A DNA stretch of 64,000 bases from Gorsachius magnificus (taxonomy: Eukaryota > Chordata > Aves > Pelecaniformes > Ardeidae), in the NCBI GenBank assembly GCA_034008185.1, contig CM067095.1:1720610-1784609 (forward strand), in the 5' to 3' direction. This document shows, piece after piece, positions 38,674 through 50,600 of this stretch. The notes beneath the pieces were generated by a model, which had not been told where the DNA came from, did not search any database, and saw only the letters and a program-made list of their open reading frames with translations. How positions within the stretch are numbered: position 1 is the first letter of the stretch; every line of letters begins with the position of its first letter. A program made the translations under genes and the position numbers.

Positions 38674-41600
38674 GTGAGGCATTTATCGATTTAAAAAAAA
38701 AATATATATATATGCACTGCACTGTCACTAACTGATGTTGTTTTCTCGCTATTTCCTAAAAAATTCCCTTAGTGTATAGAAATCCTCTTCTTTTTTTTTT
38801 TTTAAATAAAAAAAGAAGTTAACTGCGTTATTTCTCCGCTCAGAATTAGATTTCTGAGCTGGTGACTGGTTACAATGCGTTACTTGGTTAGAAGCATTCC
38901 TGTTTAAAGTATTTTGATACTAAACTATGTTTGATAAATACACTTTCAAAGCCTTGCGCTGACCTCCTAGCAAACTCTCTCTACTGTATAAGTGTTGCCA
39001 GAGAAAGATACTCTTGTTAAACAATAATGATGTAAAAGTTCCCTTTCAGATCACACTTTGCATTGTTATGAAGCGCGGTCATGGAGGGATAAATCGAGTG
39101 CAATAGATGCTAGAAGAGCTTTTCATTAAAACAAGTACTTACTCCAAAGCACTGACTTTTGTCAAAGATCTTCTAGCATCAGTGGGAAAAAAAAACTGGA
39201 TTTGTCAACAGCCTTTGATAATATACCTGTACTGCTACTCATTGATTTATCGCTTACAAGTGTTGTTAGAAGCCACGGGATAGTTCGGCGTGAATTCCAG
39301 TGCGCTGGGTTACGCTAGGTTACATCTTGTCACATGATGCAAAGCTCCAAGAAATACAGAAAAACAGAACACGATCTGGTTCTCAGAGTAAAAAAAAAGA
39401 ATGAATTTTATTTTCTTGTTTTAAAATGAGGAGTGAGAGGCTATCACCTTCCTCCCAGCCTGAGGGTGTCTTCACCCCTTTCTATGGGTGCAAGTGGTCA
39501 GCCACAGGTACTCTTCTATCGGCCTCTCTCTGTTCAAAATGCAAACGCGGCGCTGCAGCCTCTTGCGGCTCAACAAGTGATTTGTTATACTCTCCGAAGC
39601 CACTGTGGAAAGAGGTTTGCAGAACCCTGTTTTGCTGTTTATTAAAGCACTGTTGGCTCTAGGCAGCTTTCTTCGTTATGTAAATATTTGTAAAGAAATT
39701 ATTCAGTATTTAATGAAGGGTGTGTACAAGAGAGACTTCTGGGTACTTCGATTTAAGCCTGTATCTTCAGTGCCCTGAAGAACACAGCACCTTAACAAAG
39801 ACCCTTTTTGTGGAGAGAACTATTCTTTAACTCATAGCTGCAGAAAAACACTCTTTTTTTTTTTTTTTTTTTTGAGAAAGGTAGGATTTATCGTACTGCC
39901 AGTAAAGGAATTGTAAGAGTTTCCTCTTCTATTCAGAAGTCAGCTGCTTTTTAAAACTACTTTCGATTCTCTGTTAAGTATTCTGAACTCAAAAATCCCA
40001 GTTCTCTAAAGTTTTTAACCCACTTGTGATTTCTTTAATGCAGCTTTAAAATGAATTATTTGACCTCATTTAATAGTGTCAAATTCTGATAAAAATGCAT
40101 AAAATCTGAACTGCACCATAAATGCAGAGCAGTATTTGTCCTACTTCATGAGAAAACACTTTGGATTATGTAAAAGAAAATCTTTTAGACTGAATGATTT
40201 TAAGAAAAGAATAGACCTGTCAAATTCTATCAGCTCTGTTTACTCTCCTGCTGTCACCACAGTCCAAGACTGGAACCCACAGTCCCGAGTTCTCCATGGG
40301 GGAGCATCAAGGCTCCACAAAATGGGGAATGGCCTCCAATTAGTGAGTGGGAGGCTGGGGCTGTGCTGAGAATACTCTTCTGTCTCACTTGGAATCTTTC
40401 AATGGGACAGTTGGACTTGGAGGAGACCAGGCTTTCCTGCGAGTGTGCAGGAGGGAGGGGAGTCCCTGGGCGTGTAAGCAGGGGATCAAGTCAGCAAATA
40501 CCAATAAGTTTTCATGCAGCTTATGCTTACAGTTGGAAACGATGGGATTTTTTTTTTTTTTTTTTTAATGGATGAGGAAAAAAAAAAAAAAATCCCTGCT
40601 TTTAGCAGATCTTTGATTTCCGTGGATCCAAAGTGTCTCTAGTAAATTTGATGTAGCACAGAGAGTAGTGATGAGGATTAGACTGCTATGCGAAGCCCGG
40701 GGACTATTTGCACCATAGTAGAATGATTTTAGACAAAAATCTCTTCCACCGATGCAGCTGTGGGATACAAAACATCCTACTGTCCAGGAGTGATTAAGGG
40801 CCATCGTATCTTCTCCGATACCTGTGGTTTTTATGGCGCTGTCACTGCCTGGCTACCAATGCAAAGCAATACTTCATATTAGCAGATGCTTCCCACTCTC
40901 CCCCCAAAAATATCACTACCTTCAATGTTTTCATAATTGTAGTAGTGACAAATATTTCTAATGATTTCATTTTACATTTCAGGGAATAAAAGTAGAGAAT
41001 TGTAACACACTGGGATTTTTTTAACCCTTAACACTCTATGCTTGTTAATTAGCATTCATAACTTAACATTATGTTTTAGTGCAACTATTTGGATGTTTCA
41101 ATCAAAGCAACAGGCAGACGACAGGTTGACTATGCAGTGGCGCGCTTGTGGTTACTGCAGCACAAAGCTGTGTAAATTATAGGAGCCACCTCAAAGGCTA
41201 CTAAATTAGTGGAGAGCTCCTGTGGTCTTCAGTGAGCTTGGAGCTGAGGAACAAGGCTCTCGTTGAGCTGAGGAACAAGGTTCTTCGGCCCATGAATGCT
41301 GTGGTCTCCAAGCAATATTTTTAATTGAAGTCTGCAATCTGTCCTTCTGTGATCTGGTTTGATTTAGCCTATGTAACCAGTGCAAAAGAGGGAAAAGATC
41401 TACTGGGATGTACATAAGTGCAGGGTGAGATTTAAGATGCAGAGCTTGAGCAACAGAAGCCCCGTGGGGGCAGATGCAAGATCAAGGTGGGCCTGGACTA
41501 AGGCTGCAAAACCACTTACAGACCTGTAAGTTCTTTCCCCAGGCAGGGTCAATATTATCTTAATTCAACGTTCTTGGCTTTCAAATGCAGCAGCATGCTT

Positions 41601-44600
41601 ATTTTTCTCAGGGACTATCCAATTCCCAAAGTAGGTGCAGTTACTTGTGGTTTATCACAATCATCTAATAAATCATGACATGAGAAACAGGCCATTAGAA
41701 GGGAGACAAGAAGTAACTTGCTATGGATTACTTGGAATATGTGAAAATCCAAATTTAAGGAATCAAATCATCACTCCAGGTAACAATGTGGCATCTAGAT
41801 TTTGAAAGAAATAACTAAAATGTATAATTCTGTTTGAAGAAATAACATTGCTTAAGATACAAAGCTAATCCTAGACCAACAAGATAAATTAGCGCCGTGT
41901 TTTGCAGCTCAGTTTTTTCTGCTACGATGTATTTCCAGTGGATAGAAGCCTTATGCAGTATTTTGAAAGTGCATTTTCTAAACATGTTAAACAGGAATTC
42001 AGTTTTAAGTAGCTATCTTTTTGATCAACAGTTGTTACTCAATCATTAATCATTCGACATATTAGTAGACCGTATCCTCCTTCACCCCGTTTTAATTCTC
42101 CCTTTGGTTCTTAAAAAATTGCTCTCTATTCATTAGCTCATTAGACAGTCTGATTAAATTTTTCTTGGAATAATTACTTTATGCTAGCATAGTTTAGCGT
42201 AAAATCAAATTAAAAGGCATAGACATGCGAACACGCAACCTCTGTATTCCGTACATTCCAGACATGAGTGCGTTACGGTGGCGAAAAAGGTGAAAAGTTG
42301 TTATCTGTATGGCACGCGGTAGGTTTTAGCTCTCCTAAGGAGTAGTCTCATATCTGCTTTTGCACTTTGGTTTCTGGGGAGCAAGCTACAGCTCAGGACT
42401 CCTGACGGTCACCCCCGGGGATGGATGGAGTCTGGGAGTTTGCATGAAGGAAATTTCTGCAGACAAAAGGTTACAAATGCATAACTAACGAAACCGTAAT
42501 TGTTCCTGAAGAAAATGTCAGTGTCCATTCCCTTGACACCATGTGTGTCTGACAGGGAGTGAGATAATGACTCGATGTGTCGGAGGAATTTCATCACAGT
42601 AGTTGCTTCATTCTTTCAAAAAAATGTGAGAAACCTCCTAGGAATCAGTCAAACTCATGCCACTGTGGATTGATTTAAGTGGATTAGCTCAACTGTTTCC
42701 TATGCAGTTCCTGAAATGTGCTAATCAGTATTAATAAAAAATTATGGCCCTTGCTCCTCAGGTTGTCTTGCAGCTACAGGCAGAGGTGGGAAGGACTGGT
42801 TTGTACCCAGGCAATATCTTGCAGGCTTGTCTGCCTCTGGTGAAGCCAGAACGGATTTCATATCTTACCTCATAAATGGAGCTCGACCTCCCCTTCAAAA
42901 CAAGGAAATGGAAAAGGAATTTGGGCTTTTTCATCATTCCTGTGAGCTCTCAGCTGCCCATGGCGCACCCCCTTTATTTCGCCTGGTTTAGAAATCTCAC
43001 ACGTGCGGAAGCAGAATTGCTGCACGACCGCAGCAGCAAGTAATGCAACTGAGACAGGTTCTTCCAGCAGCGCAAAACAAAGGCTAGGACATTTTATATC
43101 CCCTTTACTCTGGAGATCCCGGGCAGACAGAGCAGTTCAGTGCTGCTAAACAGCAGCTGAAGCAGCATTAAAGGACAAAATAGCTTCCCAGGTAGTCAGT
43201 GCTCCTAGGTTTAATAGAAAACTTTCCTGTAGTGCCTGGTACTTTGACACAACTTTGCATGAAGAAGCTTATTTTGACATTAGTCCCAGGTTTGGGCTTT
43301 TTTGGTTGGTTGGTTAGGGTTGGTTTTTTTTCTTAACAAGACAGTTTGCAGAGTCAGATACCGGCTGCATTTGGCAAATCCGAACCTGGGGCTGGTTATG
43401 TGGGCAAAGCACAACAGGGAGCGAGGGGCTGGGAGTTTGGTGCTGACGTTGCTCCTAACTTCCTCTTAGGCTTAAGCAAATCATGTAGGGCACTTGTAAT
43501 TCAGTTTCTCTTCATCCCATTCCAAAATGATGTAATGAGGGGTTGTGAAACCCGGAGCTGAAATGTATAAAAGTCTCCAGGAGAGCACATCTACAGCCTG
43601 TTCTGTTACGCTAAGTAGCTTTGTAGAAGGTTTTTGGAGAATCCTCTTCTGAACCATGGTGTAAGAAAAGGAGGACAGCAACACCTGACAGGGTAATCAT
43701 GTTATTTGCTTTGTCCCCACTAGTTTTGGTCCCTATAATCCAAAGTTTCTTGAGCTGTAGCTGAGGAGGAGCTTTCTGGTTGTCCCTGGAAAGCTGCCTG
43801 ATTTCTGTTCTTGTTCCAGCAAGGTCGGAAATTACTCAAAGAACTTGAAGACAGGGAGGAGAAAGGCGGGCTGGTGGGTTGGGAGTGGGTGGGCGGTGTG
43901 CCTTCAAGCGGCAAAGAGGAGCCGCAGACCGAAAGCAGCGGTGAGAGCGGCTGGCTGAAGCCGGAGAGGAGCTGGTGTAGGGAGAGGGAGGAGAGAGGCA
44001 GGGAGGTGCAGAGCGTGGAAAACAGAACCGAGCACAGGGAAATGCACCCGCAAGGGAGGAAGATGGGGGGAGAGGGAAGGAGCGGAGCAGATGGAGTGAG
44101 GAGCAAAAGGAGGTGGTGAAGCTGACTCCGTCAGTAAAACTGAGAATGCTTCTTGCCACGGCGACAGCTGAAGAGTCACAAACCCGTAAATATTTTCCTT
44201 GTGTTTTTTACACATGAGAAATCGCCCTGCGTGTTCTGAGGACAGTGCGTAATCCCAGAGAGAAGAAAACAGTTTCTCATCACCACTTTGGGAAGAGGTT
44301 TTCTTAGGGCTCTTCCTGATCCGTTGTCACACAGACTGGATAAACCATTGCAAGCAGCTCGTTAAGAATCTGTCACCCCTGATCGCTCCTGCTTGTTGAG
44401 CAGTTGCATTACTTAAGCATAGGCAAAAAGCTCAGATGGCAGCACTGGCAATGGTAATAAAAATTGTCCATTGAGCGAGAGACAACTTAAAACTGTGGTT
44501 GAAGTTGAATATGCCAAAACGCAGTGGTTTGGTCTGACTTCGTGCAGAATGGAGGCGGTGATGAGCTGCCGCCACGCACTAATCCCTTTGAGAGAAGCTG

Positions 44601-47600
44601 TAGCATGAGATTCACCCGATAACATCAACCAGTTTGAGTGCTTTGTGCCTCTGAGGGACAGACTCCAGAGCAAACAAGCAAGCAGGGTCCTCTGAGGTGT
44701 GAATGGTGGGATACGCATAGAAATATGGAACTGTGCACACCGTATCATAAACTGAAACACCCAGTTATTGGCTAAACTATCCGGAGATAAAATATCTGAA
44801 GGTACGCTTGTCGTTGCTGAGCTTTCCTTTAGTCTTAACAAACCTGTTTGCCAGACTGTTCGGTGATGCTGTTGAAGAGACGGTCCCGATAGTCTCCAGC
44901 GACAAGTTCACCATGCTATGGCGTTCGCGGGTGTAGAAGGGGATAGTTCACCTTGGCAGCGGTTTCTGGGGGGCTGAACTACCTCAGACCCAGCTCATTA
45001 GAACAGCACAATGCGAGGAAGGATGGTAAAGGCGGGTCTAGGAATACAGATTCAAATTCAGCTCTGATGTTAGTTGCGGATTCCCGTGAGGTTATGCCAG
45101 GAATGAATTTCCTTCCATCTAGCTAGCTGTTGTGCCAGCAGGATGGACTTGATGGGGGGGAAAAAGGTAGCGATATCTTTAGGTACATCTAACCAATGCT
45201 TTTGCACTGCTGGCCGGCTCTGCTGAGCTCTGTCGGCTGTGCAACCGATGCAAGAGTCCAACTGCTCCGTGGTTGCAGGCAGGAAGGTCTGGGGCTCAGT
45301 ACCAGGAGATCTGGAAAGGGGTTTCATTCCGAGTGGTGTTTTCCCTGATTCCAGAAAAGTAAAATTTGTGCGGGCTGGCTGGTGGCCGAGATCTATGGCC
45401 CTGATTAGATCAATATTTTGGGCAGCGCGTGATAGAGCAGACAGCAAAGACTAACGCTGCCACTGAGCATCTCCCTATCGTACCTATCGTAGCTCTCGTG
45501 GCACTTTCCACAGGAGGCCAGCATCCTCTGATACGTAGGGGAGAACCGGGGCTTAAATCCTCAGCATCACGGGGATTCTTACGAATGCAGGTGCCTTTCT
45601 GGGACAGAAACACATAGGAACAGAAGGGTGTTTTCCTGCAGAGATGGGAAAGGAGAGGGGTAAAAATGGAGTTGCATAATTTCACCCACCACGCCTTTAA
45701 AAATAATCTCATGTTTGCAACACTTTTGGTGTGGCCATACCCTTTTCTTCATGGGGGTTTAGTAGTTCAGCGCAAATACCAGACAGCCCTGGGGAATGTG
45801 CAGCTGGGGACATTTTCGGTGGTGTGCATTAATTATAGCGTATCACTATTTATCTCATTTACATGCATTGAAAGGAAATGGCTGCTTTTACTACAGTGCC
45901 CCATTGTGCCAGGGGCTGTGAACACCCATCTAAAGGCAGGATCTCTGACTCCTGAAGTTTACCCTCAAAACGTGAGACAAGAAGGGTGGTGGAGGGGAAC
46001 AGGATCGAAGTACGCACGAGATTAACAGTGTGTACTTGGGTATTTTTAGTTGGCTTGGCACGGGCAATTTTTCAGGTCAGAAAGATTGAACCCTGTGAGA
46101 TTAAAACATTAGGTGTTCCTGTGCATAGCTCTCTTTCCAGAGGCAGATTAACATTTTTTCACTCGAAGCAGGACACTCATTGAGCCTGGGTACTGTGAGA
46201 TAAGCCGGTTTTATGCCGCAGAATATATCTGTGCATTTAAAACACCTCAGTCAGCGATGGGCATATTTTAGGTCATTTCACCTTCCTTAAGTCCTATGAA
46301 ATTCCAACATTGGTTCTGAAGACAAGAATAATCCTTAAATGTGAACTATTTTATTCTGACGGAATATACTTTTTCCCCCCTTATTAATGAAAACAGATAT
46401 TCTGACAAGTAACAAATCCATTAAAAAAAAAAAAAGTGTAGGTGAACAGCCAGAGGTGGTTTTAAGGGAACTGTAGACTCGAAATCAAACGGCCGAGCTG
46501 TGCTAGAATGGGGAAGAAAACTTCTTTGTCTTGGGAAAAGACCTGACTTGCGCACTTTGTCCAGTTATCGTGTATTATTGCACCTTCGTAGCTGTTCCAA
46601 GCAGAGCTGAATGACTGCTGTACCACCTTAGAAGTTCAGCCGCCTTCCTTGCCCCCGTTTTGATCCATGGCGTCAGTCAATCAAACTGGAATTAAGGTTT
46701 TGTTTCTTGGAACGATCGAGTCCTCGCAAGCACAGCTCGTTTCTGCAGATTACTCCCCAAACTGTCGTACAAACAGACCCCGATTGCTTGAATTCCTTAT
46801 GAGCCCACGGAGGTGCAACATTAAAAGCTAAGATTATCGGGAGTGCGCCGCGCAGGTCCGCATCATGAGGGTGCCAAGAGGCCGGCGCGATGCTAACTGG
46901 CAAGCGGGAGAGTTGTAGTTCAGGCTCCTGATGGCATCCCACCGTGCCCAGGGTATCGCCAGCCATTCCCATGGCTAGCGAGAGCGCCGGGATGAGTGCA
47001 CCTAGGGTGAGCGCGAAGCACGGGACTTTGTTTCCCCAAAAACTAAAGCCGGGAAGGCTGCTGAGCACCGCCCCGGCTCCCGCGGTCCTCCGGTGGGGAG
47101 ATGCTCGTCCCATGCGGAGGAGCGGCGAGGGCATGTGGGGGATTCATTGCCTGACAGGAGGCGTGTGCAGTGGGTGCTGACCCTCGCCGCCCATCTGACC
47201 CCGTTATTTGTTGAAGGAGCTGACTTGCCGGGGAGGACTGGTAGGGCCGGGGGTGCCAGATGGCATGTGGATGTGTGGTGTGTGTCGGCTGCCATTCAGC
47301 CAGATTAATGTGAAGGTTGTAAAAAGGAGGAGGGGGCTGGGGGGGGGGGTGGGGAGAAAAACAATTAAGGGAGAATCTCAAAAACAATGGAGGCCACGTG
47401 CCACCGGCCGCAGTCGTTGGCGGCACAATGGGTTATGTTGGTGGCACAATGGGTTATCGGCTTCCCATGAATGGGCCCAACTGTTGCAAACCACACGAGC
47501 CTGCCCAGTTTTCAAATCATTTAATGCTCTTGTTTACTTCCAATCCAGCCAATCTCTGGGCCAGCAGAGCCGTCACCTGATCGTCTTTTTATGTATTTAA

Positions 47601-50600
47601 GTCCCAGGCTTCACAAAATAACTGAACAGTGGTAACCATGGCAATGCTAATTATTGCACTATAACTACAGTAGGGGAAAGAAAACGGGGTAGGCTGGGAG
47701 AGAGATTTGAAGATGGTTTTTTTGGCCAGGATTTGAGCTTTTGGCTCCTGGTCAGGTGTTGGATGGGTTTGTTCTTTTTTTTCCCCCCTTTTCTTCTTTT
47801 GAAAATCTTTTTACAAACAAATAAATTACATTCTGCTTTAAAGATCTGCCCGATAATAGTTTAGGGAACTTTGATATCTGTTTCTGGAAATCCTGAATAG
47901 AGGAGCTGAAAGCTCCTGGGCAGCCAGGCACTAGAGTTCTGCCTCATTCTTTTAAGCTGATTTAGAATTGTGTAAAACATAAAAGATGCTTCAGCAAGAG
48001 ACCAGATTTATTTAAGGCTTCTGCATTGCCATTTGGCAATGAGCATGCCTTGGAACCGCGCAGCTGGCTTTAACATCTCTCTGAACCAGCTCTTTAAAGT
48101 GTTTGTTTTGAAAGCAAGATCAACTACATCCAACTAAACTACGTTCTTCTGAAAGAGAAAGATGTTTTCCTGGACCCCTGAATCCCTTTGGATTTACCCT
48201 GGGTATCTGATGATAACTTCCCAGCGTGTTCTAATTACTGCTTTACTCCTCAAGATACCCATGACTTCCATTTAGCATAAGCAAAAGTAGTTTAGCCCTT
48301 CATTTGCAATAGCTCTTTCCTTGACTTTAATTGGAGTTTTGACCACACGGGAATTTCTGAGTACTGTAAATATATTTCAATATTTCAGTTTTGTGCCACG
48401 CACTCTATTGGAAGCAAAATAAAAGAGTGGGGTGGAGCATGCAGAATGCATCAAGGATCGGTGCTGTAAACCAAAAGCAGCCCGTCATCGTTACGCCTCA
48501 ACGTTGTCAGCTGAAGGCAGCTGGGTGTTACGGTGCCTTCAGTCACTCGCTTTTCATTCTGATCATTTAGTACGTCAAAAACTGCCTAAAAAAGCTGTTT
48601 CATATGCTTCGTGGTTCCTTCTCAATAACTTCATGTGTCTGAATGGAAGGGATCACCGGTTCATTCTGTAAAGTTTTGTTTATGCAGCAACTCTGCGCTG
48701 ATCCGTCCCCACCGACGGGATGCAGCAGCTGGGAAAAGCCCTCTCCGGGTGTCCAGGCCAGCAGCAGACACGGGTCCCTGAGGAGCTGGGCACAGAAACT
48801 GCTTCCAAGGCTGGCTGGTCACTGGATGTCAAGGTTAAGGCAAAATTAAAAAGTCCTGACAGGTTGCTTCTACACCAAGGCCGAACAAGTGCAAGCTTCT
48901 GACAAATGTGGAAATAATGAATTGGTTCTGGGTTTGTTTCTAGGCAGTTTCTCTTCCAGGTTCTTATGCCTTCTTCCCCTGCAAATACTGCACAAGAAGT
49001 TTTCTTAACTAGAATGTTCCAACTTGTCCGAAGGAACGCGTGGTTCAGTAAGGGCAGCAGTAACCAGCCGGCGGTGAAACCAAAGCTCGCATCTGAATTC
49101 TGCAAACGGAATTCCAGCCCGACGTGTTTTCCCTGCTGACCTGCGTGAGCTTTGGCACCCCAGCCACCTCCCCTCTTACCGGGGGCAGCGTAGCAGCATC
49201 TCCGCTCTCTGTTAACCTTTCACGCTATTTTGCAGACTCTTAGCTTCTGTCCCCTCCCAGCTGAGTGACGATGACCTCCCCAGTGACTTACAGTCCTTGT
49301 CGTGGCTGACATCTGTCGATGTCCCTCGGTTACAACAGATGGCCAGTGGAAGAATGGATTTTAGCCTCGGTGCCCAGAATGCAGTGCTGCACCAGACAGG
49401 TAAACTGTTGGGATGTTAAATAACTGCTCTTTAATCCACACAGCCCACTGCCTCCTTTCTTTTCCCTCGCACGGGCTATCTATCAGTAGATTCCTTTTAA
49501 GCACATTGCATTTTGCTTCTTGTCAGCAATCATGGAGCCCGTTGTATCCTGTTAAGGCTACTGCTGATTCGTGGCCTTCATTTCAAGAGGCAGCGAGCCC
49601 TAGCAGTCGTGACAGAGATCTTAGGAACCGATTGGGTTTTCTGCTCGGTGTAGTTGCCGGTGCCTTCTTGCGTGAGCTTGGGGCCTTGCGTTTCAGGGGG
49701 TTTCAAGGGCTTTGAAATTAGGTAATTAGTCTTTCTTGTTTCAACATTGGTTAAAATTAAGAGTATCTCATTTAGCCCATACCTGTTTGCTTCATACAGA
49801 GTTAACAGCCTGTGTTCACTGAATGCCTTTCTTCCCTTTGTGAACATCCCTTAGGTTGTTCCCTCGGGCATTCTGCTGAGAGCGCTCAGCGTATCGTCTT
49901 GCTTTAGAGCAGAAAGCCTTCTTCTGCAGCACAGATAGTGCTGAATATGGGGGGGTTGTTGTTGGTTTTTTTTTTCTTTTGTAAGATACCGTGCCCGTAG
50001 CACCACTGTGGACTGTTAACAGCTGTCATCTTTCATTCCCTGCATAACAAGTTTTAGAAGCAGCTGATGTCATCTTTGCAATTTGTGAAATGCTCCGGGT
50101 TCTTTTGGGATGGGAAGCCAGGGAGAGGTGTGATTATCCACTCCAGAGCTCCTCTGTGTTCAACCGCGTCTATTGGAAAGAAATGTCAGCGCTCTTTTCT
50201 GAAGTGTGCTTTCACGCGAACATTCCCTGCCTTTGCTTTCTCCAAAATAGGTCCCGTAGCCAGCAATATGCACTCGACAGGCGCACCTGGAGCGATGATT
50301 CATGTCCAGGCCAGCCTGCCACAGGGAATCCTGGGACTGAATTCTATTTCAACACACGGAACAAATGTAAGAGCAGGCCTTGATGGCTTATTATTGCAAC
50401 ACTTCTTAGGAAAAGATGTTGGTAATTTCAAGACTGACACGTCTGTTGTCTTCACCCCAGCAGATGAGCCAGTATGCCGTAGGTGGGCAGCCGTCTCCCA
50501 GTTTACAAACACAGCAACAACTCTTTCCTCCTCCTCATTCACAGCAAGTGTTTGCCCTAGCACAGAACACGCAACAGGTACTGTTATTTGCTTGTCTGTG

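Larger units (their letters stand above)
38674..49235 (+). other. FOXN4: FOXN4 intron 1 (10.6 kb)
   Basis: The longest intron of the gene, starting gtgagg and ending ttttgcag. It holds no recognised exon. Noted in it are a 20-T run (39854-39873), a poly-T/poly-A hairpin (40544-40596), a TATA box followed by a GA-rich block (43566-44110), a G-rich tract near 47326-47355, duplicated SOX motifs (47384-47457) and an RFX-like half palindrome (47632-47644). Long first introns of developmental factors often hold enhancers; that role is inferred here. Confidence 0.85.
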
